DNA from: CAZCJA01 sp964499015
Lineage (GTDB): Bacteria; Elusimicrobiota; Elusimicrobia; F11
Direction: 5' to 3'
DNA length: 39,642 nucleotides
Assembly: GCA_964499015.1 (NCBI GenBank)
Contig: CAZCJA010000011.1
Span: 1-39,642, forward strand
Shown here in pieces: positions 8,394 through 16,039 of this stretch; the first letter of the stretch is position 1, and each line of letters starts with the position of its first letter. The notes below the pieces were generated by a model. The model had not been told where the DNA came from. It worked only from the letters and a program-made list of their open reading frames with translations, and made no database searches. The position numbers and the translations under genes were made by a program.

Positions 8394-9272
8394 ATGAAAC
8401 GCGTTTTAATCACCGGGGCCAGCGGGCTCCTTGGCCGGGAATTAACCCCGCATTTGCGCGCGGACGGATGGGACGTTGCCGCGCTGAAGCGGCCGGACAT
8501 GTGGGCCCCGGAAAAAGGGTTCATTGATGCCGGCCGACTCGAAGGCTTCGACGCCATCATCCATTTAGCGGGCGAAAGCATCGCCGCAGGCCGCTGGACC
8601 GCGGCCAAAAAGGAACGCATCCGCTCCAGCCGCGTCGACGCCACGCGGCTCCTCGCCGACGCCGTATGCCGTCTTCAATCTCCGCCCAACGTATTTATCT
8701 CTGCGTCCGCGATCGGCTATTACGGCCCGCGCGGCAGCGAAACCGTTGACGAATCGAGCGCGCCGGGACGGTCCTTCCTATCCGGCGTGTGCGCCGAATG
8801 GGAAGCGGCGGCAGAACCATTGGCGAAGAAAGGAATTCGCGTGGTTTATATCCGCACGGGCATCGTGTTGACACCAAAAGGCGGCGCGCTTGGGAAAATG
8901 CTGCTGCCGTTTAAACTGGGCGCGGGCGGGATAATCGGTTCGGGAAACCAGTACATGAGTTGGATCGACGTGGACGACGAAGTGGGCGCGATTTTGCACG
9001 CGCTTAAAACCGAAAGCGTGCGCGGCCCGGTGAACGCGACGGCCCCGCATCCGGTGACCAATGGAGAATTTACAAAAGCATTGGGAGCTGCTTTATCGCG
9101 GCCGACGCTTTTTCCGATGCCGGGCTTTGCGGCGAAGCTGGCGCTTGGAGAGATGGCGGAGGAACTGCTTTTAACAGGCGCACGGGTGGTGCCCGCGCAA
9201 CTGCAAAAATCCGGCTATATTTTTAAATACCCTCAGCTCGAGCGCTCGCTCGAACACTTACTCAAACCGTAA
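8394..9272 (+). CDS. TIGR01777-type NAD(P)-binding epimerase family protein (YfcH/SDR39U1)
   Basis: The 292-residue protein is an atypical short-chain dehydrogenase. The nucleotide-binding GASGLLG motif is at residues 8-14, with IIHLAGESIAAGRW (about 55-68) and SASAIGYYG (about 103-111) further on. The latter holds the YxxxK-region Tyr with the family's usual deviations. Members are widespread, but their substrate is generally unknown (established knowledge). Start is fixed by AGGAG at 8383-8387, six bases before the ATG. The last 15 bases overlap the convergent htpX gene. Confidence 0.88.
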   Translation: MKRVLITGASGLLGRELTPHLRADGWDVAALKRPDMWAPEKGFIDAGRLEGFDAIIHLAGESIAAGRWTAAKKERIRSSRVDATRLLADAVCRLQSPPNVFISASAIGYYGPRGSETVDESSAPGRSFLSGVCAEWEAAAEPLAKKGIRVVYIRTGIVLTPKGGALGKMLLPFKLGAGGIIGSGNQYMSWIDVDDEVGAILHALKTESVRGPVNATAPHPVTNGEFTKALGAALSRPTLFPMPGFAAKLALGEMAEELLLTGARVVPAQLQKSGYIFKYPQLERSLEHLLKP

Positions 9273-10148
9273 ACCTGTCCCCTGCAGGGCCATTTCTTCC
9301 AGCCGCTTTACCCGCTCCGCGGTCGGCGGATGCGTGCTAAACAAATGCGCCATGCCCTGCGCTGAAAACGGATTAATAATGAACATGTGCGCCGTGGACG
9401 GAGAGCCGGTCGAGAAGGGGATCTCGCGCTTCCAGCCTTCGATCTTCTTCAATGCGCTCGCCAGCGCCAGAGGATTGCCCGTCACATGCGCCCCGGTTTC
9501 GTCGGCGCCATATTCGCGGGCGCGCGAGATCGCCATTTGAATCAACGCGGCCNNNNNNNNNNACGCGGCCGCAAGCGGGGCGATGATCATGCCGATCAAA
9601 AAGACGAACGGATGTCCGCCGCGGTCGTCGTCGCGCGAGCGGCCGCCGCCCAGCATCGCGCCCCACATGGCCATGTTCGCCAAGTGGCTGAGTGCGCCGG
9701 CCAACGTCGCGGCGATCGTCGAAATCAAGGTGTCGCGGTTTTGCACGTGCCCCAATTCGTGACCGAGCACGCCTTCCAATTCCTCGCGGTTCAATAGGCG
9801 CATAATGCCGGCGGTCGCCGCCACCGCAGCGTGCTGCGGGTTGCGCCCCGTGGCAAAAGCGTTGGGCGCCTCTTCGGGGATGATGTACACCTTGGGCATC
9901 GGCATGTTCATCTTTGTGGCCAAATTCTGCACCGTGCGAAAAAGCTCCGGCGCGTCGTTTTCAGTGACCGGCTGGGCGCGGTACATGCGCAAAACGATCT
10001 TATCGGAGAACCAATAAGCTCCCACGTTCATGATGGCCGCAAAGACCAATGCAAAAACGAGACCGTTTTGGCCGCCAAGCATTTGACCGAGCCACATGAC
10101 GAGCGCCGTGAGCGCCGCCAATAACATCGCTGTCTTAATTCTGTTCAT
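9258..10148 (-). CDS. htpX: Membrane zinc protease HtpX, interrupted by a 10-N gap
   Basis: HtpX is a heat-shock-linked M48 metalloprotease of the inner membrane that degrades misfolded membrane proteins. Two N-terminal membrane helices (about 4-24 and 27-47) precede H130-E-x-x-H134 (HELGH); the third zinc ligand is the Glu of REYGAD. Asn97 in APNAFATG is the usual substrate-binding strand. Ten Ns at 9553-9562 fall in the third membrane segment. Reading through them gives PLAAAXXXXAALIQM, but merging the duplicated ACGCGGCC on both sides gives PLAAALIQM, as expected for the family, so the gene is probably intact and six codons shorter than it looks. It lies 22 bases downstream of a co-directional HTH-receiver gene, perhaps in one operon. 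Confidence 0.93.
   Translation of the reverse strand: MNRIKTAMLLAALTALVMWLGQMLGGQNGLVFALVFAAIMNVGAYWFSDKIVLRMYRAQPVTENDAPELFRTVQNLATKMNMPMPKVYIIPEEAPNAFATGRNPQHAAVAATAGIMRLLNREELEGVLGHELGHVQNRDTLISTIAATLAGALSHLANMAMWGAMLGGGRSRDDDRGGHPFVFLIGMIIAPLAAAXXXXAALIQMAISRAREYGADETGAHVTGNPLALASALKKIEGWKREIPFSTGSPSTAHMFIINPFSAQGMAHLFSTHPPTAERVKRLEEMALQGTGLRFE
9553..9562. other. Assembly gap of 10 Ns
   Basis: ACGCGGCC occurs immediately on both sides (9545-9552 and 9563-9570), as if two contigs overlapping by eight bases had been joined with a placeholder. Collapsing the repeat removes 18 bases and keeps the htpX frame. Confidence 0.9.
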
Positions 10149-10170
10149 CGTTATTGAACTCTCCTAAAAA

Positions 10171-10755
10171 TTACGACGGTTTAGAACGCAAATTCAAAAG
10201 CCGCTTGATGAGGACAGAAAAAGAATTAATTTCAAACGGCTTGGCCATGAACTCATCGGCTCCGCACGACAAAATTTTGCGCTTGTTCTCATCACCGACC
10301 GCACCGCTAACCGCCAAGATTTTAATGTTCTTGGTGTCTTCGGACGCGCGGATGTTTTTGCAGATCTTAAACCCATCCACGCCGGGGAGGTTAATATCCA
10401 AAACCACCAGATCCGGCGTATAGCTCTCCAGCTTGCGGCCCGCCTCAAAACCGTCCGAAGCGATTTGAATATCGATTGATGAATCAATTTTTTTGATGGT
10501 TCGTTCCACAAGACGCGACATTTGAGGCTCGTCCTCGACCACCAGAACCTTACGGGTACCCCCGGTCAATCCTTCGGGGATCGGCATCTTATATTTGTTT
10601 AAAAACTCAATAAAATCGCGGTGCGGCACGCGGCGGTGGCCGCCCGGCGTCTTGTAGGCCGAAAGTTTCCCGTCATCGATCCAGGACATCACTGTTGTTA
10701 TGTCGACCGACAAGTATTGGCTGATTTGAAAAGTCGTATAAACCGGTTGATCCAT
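10171..10755 (-). CDS. HTH (excisionase-type)-receiver response regulator, first paralogue
   Basis: The 194-residue protein carries an N-terminal MerR/excisionase-like winged helix-turn-helix (about 5-55, with YTTFQISQYLSV and the wing TPGGHRR at 36-42). A CheY-like receiver follows (about 68-190): acidic pocket E74-D75, phosphoacceptor D120 (VVLDINLP), switch Ser in AVSGA, and Lys in MAKPF. The order is the reverse of normal response regulators, which have the receiver first. It should bind DNA and respond to phosphorylation by an unlinked kinase. No sensor is adjacent, but a kinase gene lies 3 kb away in the divergent operon. It is divergent from its paralogue at 10900 across 144 bases that should hold both promoters. 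Confidence 0.85.
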   Translation of the reverse strand: MDQPVYTTFQISQYLSVDITTVMSWIDDGKLSAYKTPGGHRRVPHRDFIEFLNKYKMPIPEGLTGGTRKVLVVEDEPQMSRLVERTIKKIDSSIDIQIASDGFEAGRKLESYTPDLVVLDINLPGVDGFKICKNIRASEDTKNIKILAVSGAVGDENKRKILSCGADEFMAKPFEINSFSVLIKRLLNLRSKPS

Positions 10756-10899
10756 GAGTTAAAAACCGCCTTTTTCCGTCTGAGATTTACGAGAAAATAC
10801 AATTAAATCTTCACCGCAACAACGCTTGCGGCTATTCCTTAAAAAGCATATATTCCAACCGTTGCAAGCTTTCCATATCCTCAAATTGCGGAGTGACCA

Positions 10900-11460
10900 A
10901 TGAATAAGAATTTCTACACGACCGGAGAAGTGGCGGACATGTGCAACGTCAGTCCGACCACGATTTTTCGCGCCATCATAAATAGCCACATCAAAGCGGC
11001 CACCACGCCGGGCGGCCACTTCCGCATTTCCCGCAACGAGCTCGAATTGTTCCTGCGCAAAAACAACCTGCCGCTCACTCTTATTAGTACGACCGTAAAG
11101 CGCATCTTGATTGTGGAAGACAACGCCCTGGAACGCCGCGCGATGGAGCGCCTTCTCGGCAACCTCCCGGGAATGACCATGAAAAGCACCGCCTTTGGCT
11201 ATGAAGCGGGCTTTCTGACGCAATCATTCCTGCCGAACATCATTATCCTCGATATCTTCCTGAACGATATCGACGGCCGCCAAATGATCAAGCTGATTCG
11301 CGCCGACGACAAGCTGAAACAGACGAAAATCGTCGTTGTGACCGGCGCCAAAGACCCGGCCGATATTAAAGAGATCAAAGCCTTGAAGCCGGACGCTTTT
11401 TTTCAGAAGCCGACTGCTCCCGATGAATTCAGAGAGGCCATAGCCAAACTGTTGAACTAG
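10900..11460 (+). CDS. HTH (excisionase-type)-receiver response regulator, second paralogue; first gene of the lycopene-cyclase-domain operon
   Basis: The 186-residue protein has the same architecture as its divergent neighbour. The helix-turn-helix covers about 5-55 (YTTGEVADMCNV, wing TTPGGHFR). The receiver (about 67-186) has acidic pocket E73-D74, phosphoacceptor D118 (IILDIF), switch Thr in VVTGAK, and Lys in FQKPTAP. GGAG lies eight bases before the ATG. The stop TAG overlaps the GTG of the next gene as TAGTG, so it heads a run of overlapping genes whose sixth member is a histidine kinase. That kinase is its most obvious phosphodonor (inference). It could regulate its own operon and the divergent regulator-htpX pair. 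Confidence 0.85.
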   Translation: MNKNFYTTGEVADMCNVSPTTIFRAIINSHIKAATTPGGHFRISRNELELFLRKNNLPLTLISTTVKRILIVEDNALERRAMERLLGNLPGMTMKSTAFGYEAGFLTQSFLPNIIILDIFLNDIDGRQMIKLIRADDKLKQTKIVVVTGAKDPADIKEIKALKPDAFFQKPTAPDEFREAIAKLLN

Positions 11461-11789
11461 TGCCACGCTATTTTCTCCTAACCATCTGCTATTTCTGGGT
11501 GCCCATCCTAGTGATGGGCTTTTTTTTGCGGCGCAGGCTCGACGCGCTGAGCAAGAAAGCGTTCTGGGTGACGTCCGCCGTTTTACTTCCGCTTGCTTTC
11601 GCCATGGAATACGTTTACTTGTGGCTGGATATTTGGACGTTCTCCGAGGAGAAAGACCCGCTGCTCGGCATTTGGCTGTGGGGCGCTCCCATTGAGGAAT
11701 TTTTCTTTTGGTTCGGCGGCGTATTTTTTCTTCTGCTGCTTTATTTGACGCTCGACTCGCTAATTAAAAGGCCCTCTCCCGATGCCTAG
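11460..11789 (+). CDS. Lycopene cyclase domain protein (CrtYc/CrtYd-like), single domain
   Basis: This 109-residue protein has three membrane helices. DIWTF (57-61) and, 18 residues after the Trp, PIEE (77-80), followed by aromatic FFFWF, match the signature of the small lycopene-cyclase domain (TIGR03462). In actinobacterial CrtYc/CrtYd the acidic pair acts in proton-driven ring closure of lycopene ends (established knowledge). Its length equals one half of a heterodimeric cyclase. The GTG start overlaps the preceding stop; the last eight bases overlap the next gene. No phytoene synthase or desaturase is in the window, so lycopene is not proven as the substrate. Confidence 0.75.
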   Translation: MPRYFLLTICYFWVPILVMGFFLRRRLDALSKKAFWVTSAVLLPLAFAMEYVYLWLDIWTFSEEKDPLLGIWLWGAPIEEFFFWFGGVFFLLLLYLTLDSLIKRPSPDA

Positions 11790-12171
11790 CAACGACGAAA
11801 AACCGCGCGCACGAGAAACATCAAAAGGTTTTGAGTACACCAAGGGGAAGTGGGTTCCTTGGTGGGCCATTCTTTTCATTCCCTTTCTCGTCCTCCTGCA
11901 AATCCTCCATCGCCACATCAAAGGCCAGGTCAACTGGCGCGCCGCCTGGCTGACCGTTCTTATTTTTGAAGTGATGTGCATGGCCGCGGAAAGTTATCAG
12001 CTAAGCCGCGGTCATTGGGTCTACAACGAAGCGCGTATTTTGGGGCCGAAGGTCTTCGGTGTGCCCATCGAAGAGCCGCTTCTGTACTATCTTTTTTCGC
12101 CGCTGGTTATCATCTGCATTTTTCACACCATTAAAAGCTGGATCGCTAAAAAACAGGGGGTCAAGCCATGA
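11782..12171 (+). CDS. Lycopene cyclase domain protein, second member
   Basis: The 129-residue protein has a polar N terminus of about 22 residues, then three membrane helices. GHWVY (77-81) is followed 16 residues after its Trp by PIEE (95-98) in GVPIEEPLLYY, and then the helix SPLVIICIF. The Pro-Leu-Leu-Tyr context is the CrtYc-like form, so with the previous gene it could make a CrtYc/CrtYd-type heterodimer (inference). The start overlaps the previous gene by eight bases and the stop overlaps the next ATG by four (ATGA), so translation should be coupled along the operon. Confidence 0.75.
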   Translation: MPSNDEKPRARETSKGFEYTKGKWVPWWAILFIPFLVLLQILHRHIKGQVNWRAAWLTVLIFEVMCMAAESYQLSRGHWVYNEARILGPKVFGVPIEEPLLYYLFSPLVIICIFHTIKSWIAKKQGVKP

Positions 12172-12698
12172 AATTAATTCTAATGGAAATCTGGTCGTAC
12201 GCTCAATTGCCGCTGACGTGGTATTTGTTTAAACGCTTCGCCAACCGCAACGTTCTGGGCGATATGATCGCCGGCACAATGATCGGCTGCTTCATCGAAT
12301 TCGCCACCGAGCCGCTGTGGAATTATCATTTCCGCTTCACCTTCTATAAAGACGTCGCCCCGTCGATCGTTCTCGGCTGGGGACAAATGTTCGCGCTCGT
12401 CGTGTTTGCTTCGGAAAAACTGTACACCAAAATTCTTAAAAAACCCCAGGTGGAACCATACGACAAGAAAATTTTTATTTTCGATGTCGTGGCGGCCGTG
12501 ACGATCGCCGTTCCGCTGGAGAAATTCGGCATGGTCATGGGCGTGTGGGATTACCGGCTTGATCTTTTGAATTGGAACTGGGGCACGATGCCGTTCATTA
12601 ATATGCCGTACGAAGCGGTGTTCGGCTACGCGTTGCTTATGCTCATCGGGCCGACGTTTGTGCGCTACTGGCAAGGTTCGTTTGAGGGAAACCGCTGA
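12168..12698 (+). CDS. Polytopic membrane protein with a degenerate lycopene-cyclase-like module
   Basis: This 176-residue protein has about five hydrophobic segments. I do not recognise it as a named family. Its C-terminal half repeats the pattern of its neighbours: GVWDY (125-129), then 20 residues after the Trp PYEA (147-150) in place of PIEE, keeping one acid. The first half has LWNYHF near 50-55, perhaps a more decayed module. Position between proteins with intact motifs suggests a subunit or accessory of the same complex (inference). A GGGGG run a few bases upstream can serve as ribosome site. The stop overlaps the next ATG by one base (TGATG). Confidence 0.65.
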   Translation: MKLILMEIWSYAQLPLTWYLFKRFANRNVLGDMIAGTMIGCFIEFATEPLWNYHFRFTFYKDVAPSIVLGWGQMFALVVFASEKLYTKILKKPQVEPYDKKIFIFDVVAAVTIAVPLEKFGMVMGVWDYRLDLLNWNWGTMPFINMPYEAVFGYALLMLIGPTFVRYWQGSFEGNR

Positions 12699-13429
12699 TG
12701 CCGGACAACAAACCCGCTGAAAATAAAAAGCTAGCTCCCAGCCAGTTCAGCTATTTAATTTCGATCCTCATCGCCTTTTTGGGGCCGATTTTTTTCTTAT
12801 TTAAACGGGTCGGCGGCGATCAGCACAAGAAGGCAATTTGGCTGTCGACGCTTATTATCGGCGTGCTCGGGTGGACATGGAGCTGGATCGTCAGCTCCAA
12901 CGGCTGGTGGACGTTTGGTGAAAAATATCTACTCGGCCTCGAAGTCATTCCGCACCTTCCGATCGAAGAAGTTCTTTTTTATCCGCTTGGCGGAATGCTC
13001 TGCATCCTGTTTTATCTGATGGGGTCGCGGTGGGCGGAAAAAACAAACGCCGCCGTGTATTGGGCGTTTATCTTGATCGGCACGGCCGTCTTCGCGACCC
13101 TGGCTTACATAACCCGCGAACACGGCCCGTACTACGTGATCAGCCAGATCATTCTCTACAACACGCTCTGCTCGATATTCCTCGCGCCGTGGGTGGCCAA
13201 ACGGATAAACCTCGTGGGCTTGGCGACTCCGATCGCCATTTTAAGCGTGGTGGGTTTCGCCTGGAACTTCATCGGCTTCAAGTTCGGATGGTGGGCCTAT
13301 CACGCGACGATGCATATCAATATTGACGTTGTGCCCATCGATGATTTCAATTTTTTCCTCTTTGCGCCGACCGCGGCGGTGTCGATTTTCCTGGCGGTGC
13401 GCCGGCTTACGGAGCCCACGCCGCAGTAA
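12698..13429 (+). CDS. Tandem (two-module) lycopene cyclase domain protein
   Basis: The 243-residue protein has about seven hydrophobic segments and two domain copies. Module one has GWWTF (69-73) and PIEE (88-91); module two has GWWAY (197-201) and PIDD (213-216). This resembles the fused CrtYc-CrtYd form of archaeal CrtY and fungal bifunctional enzymes (established knowledge); Asp for Glu in module two keeps the charge. One such protein could cyclise lycopene alone, so three further relatives in the same operon are unexpected. GAGGG lies eight bases before the ATG. The histidine kinase gene begins six bases after the stop. Confidence 0.75.
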   Translation: MPDNKPAENKKLAPSQFSYLISILIAFLGPIFFLFKRVGGDQHKKAIWLSTLIIGVLGWTWSWIVSSNGWWTFGEKYLLGLEVIPHLPIEEVLFYPLGGMLCILFYLMGSRWAEKTNAAVYWAFILIGTAVFATLAYITREHGPYYVISQIILYNTLCSIFLAPWVAKRINLVGLATPIAILSVVGFAWNFIGFKFGWWAYHATMHINIDVVPIDDFNFFLFAPTAAVSIFLAVRRLTEPTPQ

Positions 13430-13435
13430 ATCCAG

Positions 13436-14758
13436 ATGACATCACCCCTCTCCTTCAACGAACGGGTCACGCCCATCCGGCCGGCGATCACGCGTAACCA
13501 GTGCTTAGCATCAAGCATTCTCGCCTTTCTTTTCTACGCGATCGTTGATCACTTCAACAATCCGTTCCACCCCGCGCTGGCCATCGTGGGCCTGATTTCC
13601 GGTTTTTTCCATCTCGCCCTCTTCGCCTTTTTCAATAAAATTTTTCCTATCCGTCCGATCCCCTACGCGTTGATGAGCATCTTCAACCATATTCTGCTGG
13701 GTTTCGGCATTCATTACACGGGCGGCATCTTGTCGCCGTTTATTTTTGTTTTTTTCTTTATCCTCATGTCTGACTCCGCGAACAACAGCAATTTTTTTTC
13801 CAGCTACCTGGCCTGCCTCCTCGTTTACTTTGCCGTTGTCGGCGGCGAATATTTCGGCTTCATCAAGCCCGCGTACATTTCCACTCAAAGCATTTACTCC
13901 AGCCCCTTTGGGACGCTTCTGGTCGGCGGCTCGGTGGTGATCTTTCTCACGATTGTCGGGGAGGCGTATAAAAAAATCATCGAGGGCCTGCGCGTGAGCC
14001 TGCGCCAGGAACTCGAGGCCAAGGAGCAAGCGCGCCGGGAAATGTCGAAAATGGACGCGACATCTCAGCTCGGCATCGCGGTCCATAAGATCGTTCACGA
14101 TTTGCGCGGGCCGCTCGGCGCGATCAGCGGGTTTATCCACGTTATCCGTCGTGAAAACAGGCTGACCAAAGAATCAAACCAGGACTGCGAAATGATGCTT
14201 CAAGAATTGCAGCGCATCACGGCGCTTCTCAACCGGCTGATCGCTTACGCCAAGCCGGGCGAAATGAAGAAGGGAGAGGTGTGTCCCGTGGAAACGCTGG
14301 AAACGGTCTTGTCGGTGATTTCTTTTTACCCGGGAGCCCAGCGCGTGCGCTTTTTGCGCGATTTTACGCCGCGCGGCCAGCATTATATTTTTGCCACGAA
14401 GGAAGAGCTGCAGCAGGTGTTCTTCAACCTGCTCAAGAATTCCGTCGAAGCTCTCGAAAATGCCGACACGCGTTCGATAAAGTGCCGCGTTTATCCGGAC
14501 GGGCCGCAAATGGTCATCGAAATTGCCGATACCGGCAACGGCATACCCCCGGAAATGATTGAAACGCTTTGGGCGGGCAACGCAACCACGAAAAAGAGCG
14601 GGGGCGGCCTGGGCCTGCGCATCGTGAAGGAAATTTTGGACACCTATGAAGGCGACGTCCGCATTTCGAGTGAAAAAGGGCAGGGAACGCGCGTGGTGAT
14701 TCGCCTGCCCCGTTACGAAGCGGAATCGGCTTCGACGACCATCAAACAAGGAGCATAG
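13436..14758 (+). CDS. Membrane sensor histidine kinase
   Basis: The 440-residue inner-membrane kinase has about six N-terminal membrane helices (25-175) with short loops, so it probably senses something within the membrane or by another protein rather than by a large periplasmic domain. A short coiled coil leads to the phosphoacceptor H221 (HDLRGPL). The HATPase_c domain has the N box (FFNLLKNS), G1 (DTGNGIP) and a G2 segment (GGGLGLRIV). Receiver-containing genes lie at 10900 and 10171, with no other partner in view. It shares the operon with the lycopene-cyclase-like proteins, so their product, or a membrane property they set, is a candidate signal (inference). Confidence 0.9.
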   Translation: MTSPLSFNERVTPIRPAITRNQCLASSILAFLFYAIVDHFNNPFHPALAIVGLISGFFHLALFAFFNKIFPIRPIPYALMSIFNHILLGFGIHYTGGILSPFIFVFFFILMSDSANNSNFFSSYLACLLVYFAVVGGEYFGFIKPAYISTQSIYSSPFGTLLVGGSVVIFLTIVGEAYKKIIEGLRVSLRQELEAKEQARREMSKMDATSQLGIAVHKIVHDLRGPLGAISGFIHVIRRENRLTKESNQDCEMMLQELQRITALLNRLIAYAKPGEMKKGEVCPVETLETVLSVISFYPGAQRVRFLRDFTPRGQHYIFATKEELQQVFFNLLKNSVEALENADTRSIKCRVYPDGPQMVIEIADTGNGIPPEMIETLWAGNATTKKSGGGLGLRIVKEILDTYEGDVRISSEKGQGTRVVIRLPRYEAESASTTIKQGA

Positions 14759-14762
14759 GCAC

Positions 14763-16004
14763 GTGATCATCTATATAAGAAGAATGGCGCCCTTTGCGGC
14801 GCTGCTTGCCCTTTTCGCTTCATCGGCACGGGGAGCGGGGTACGAATTTGAAGGCGTCGGGGCGCGCCAAGTGTCGCGCGGCGGCGCGGCGATTGCCGAT
14901 GCCGACGATTGGACCGCAATTTATTGGAACCCGGCGAATGTCGCGCGCAAGCGCAGCTCCGACATCGGCGTCGAAATTTTTACCGGGGAAGCCTTCGGGC
15001 GCGATCCCAACTCAATGAACAAACTGGCTGGATCCATCTTTACCAAAGACGAACTCCATTCGAATTTTATTTTGGGAGCGGTCGGTGCGACGCTCCCCAT
15101 CGGCGAAAAGGGCGGCATCGGCTTTGGTTTCTACACTCCCTTGCTGCAGGGGGCCGATTTTAGCGCGATCGGCACCAACGCCAACCAAACGGTGATCGAC
15201 CTGGAAAACGCCGCCGCCATTCTCACCTGGAATCTCAGCGGCGCGTACCAATTCAACGATCGTTTTTCGGGTGGAGTGGGCTTGAATCTCTTGTATGGCC
15301 GCCTAATCAGCGACATCAAAATAAACAATTACCAGCTCCCGGGGGACCGGCTTTCTAATGACATCGACGGCGACGGCTTTGGCCTGGAAGGGATGTTCGG
15401 CGTGCGCTACGAGGCAACGGAAAAAATCTCGCTCGGGGCCGTGTACCGGACCGGAAGCGACGTTGATTTGGAAGGCGACGCGTCGTCCGACTACACCGCT
15501 CCATTGCCGCTGGTCCTGAACCAACGCAGCAGTTTCCACTATGACCTGCGCCATCCTCCGACATGGGGCGTCGGCGCCGCACTGCGGCCAAGCCAGCGCT
15601 GGACCTTTACGTTGGATTACAACCGCACGCTGTGGCACCGGTTCGTGAGCAACATTCGCTACGACAATCCGGCCACCTTTCTTCCGAATTTGCCGAACAC
15701 CTTCGACTGGAAGGACACCTATAAAGTGCGCCTCGGCGGACGCTGTAAATTGTCCGCCAATAACGAATTAATCGCCGGCTATTCGTATGAAGAGCCGGCC
15801 TTGGATTCCGGCAGCATCGATTTTTCAACCGCCATCGACGTCTATATGAACCGCCTCTCGTTCGGCTACGCGCATGCGTGGAACGAGCGCGTGGAAACAA
15901 CGCTCGGCGTGGTCGCCGGTTACGGTGAGCGCGACATCAGCAATCAAACCTACCGGCTATCCGGCTATCAAGTAATGCTCGAGACGCGCTTCGGATCGCT
16001 TTAA
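14763..16004 (+). CDS. OmpP1/FadL-family outer-membrane protein
   Basis: The 413-residue precursor has a signal peptide (MAPFAALLALFASSARGAG, about residues 8-26). The early conserved segment reads SRGGAAIADADDWTAIYWNP, the NPA/WNPAN pattern of FadL-like hydrophobic-substrate channels. The rest alternates in the manner of beta strands and ends near ETRFGSL with a C-terminal aromatic. FadL proteins import long-chain fatty acids and other hydrophobic compounds. The GTG start has AGGAG eight bases upstream (14750-14754); an ATG at 14784 would also keep the signal peptide. It is the last gene of the operon, which may link uptake of a lipid-like substrate to the cyclase-like proteins (inference). 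Confidence 0.85.
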   Translation: MIIYIRRMAPFAALLALFASSARGAGYEFEGVGARQVSRGGAAIADADDWTAIYWNPANVARKRSSDIGVEIFTGEAFGRDPNSMNKLAGSIFTKDELHSNFILGAVGATLPIGEKGGIGFGFYTPLLQGADFSAIGTNANQTVIDLENAAAILTWNLSGAYQFNDRFSGGVGLNLLYGRLISDIKINNYQLPGDRLSNDIDGDGFGLEGMFGVRYEATEKISLGAVYRTGSDVDLEGDASSDYTAPLPLVLNQRSSFHYDLRHPPTWGVGAALRPSQRWTFTLDYNRTLWHRFVSNIRYDNPATFLPNLPNTFDWKDTYKVRLGGRCKLSANNELIAGYSYEEPALDSGSIDFSTAIDVYMNRLSFGYAHAWNERVETTLGVVAGYGERDISNQTYRLSGYQVMLETRFGSL

Positions 16005-16021
16005 AAAACGATGTGCTAACC

Positions 16022-16039
16022 TTGGGGTGTGCACCCCAA
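16022..16039. repeat. Inverted repeat overlapping a GTG start
   Basis: TTGGGGTG (16022-16029) and CACCCCAA (16032-16039) are perfect inverted copies two bases apart. The GTG of the following small gene begins at 16029, so the repeat could be an operator or, with slight opening of its tip, an RNA hairpin over the start. Chance cannot be excluded. Confidence 0.45.
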
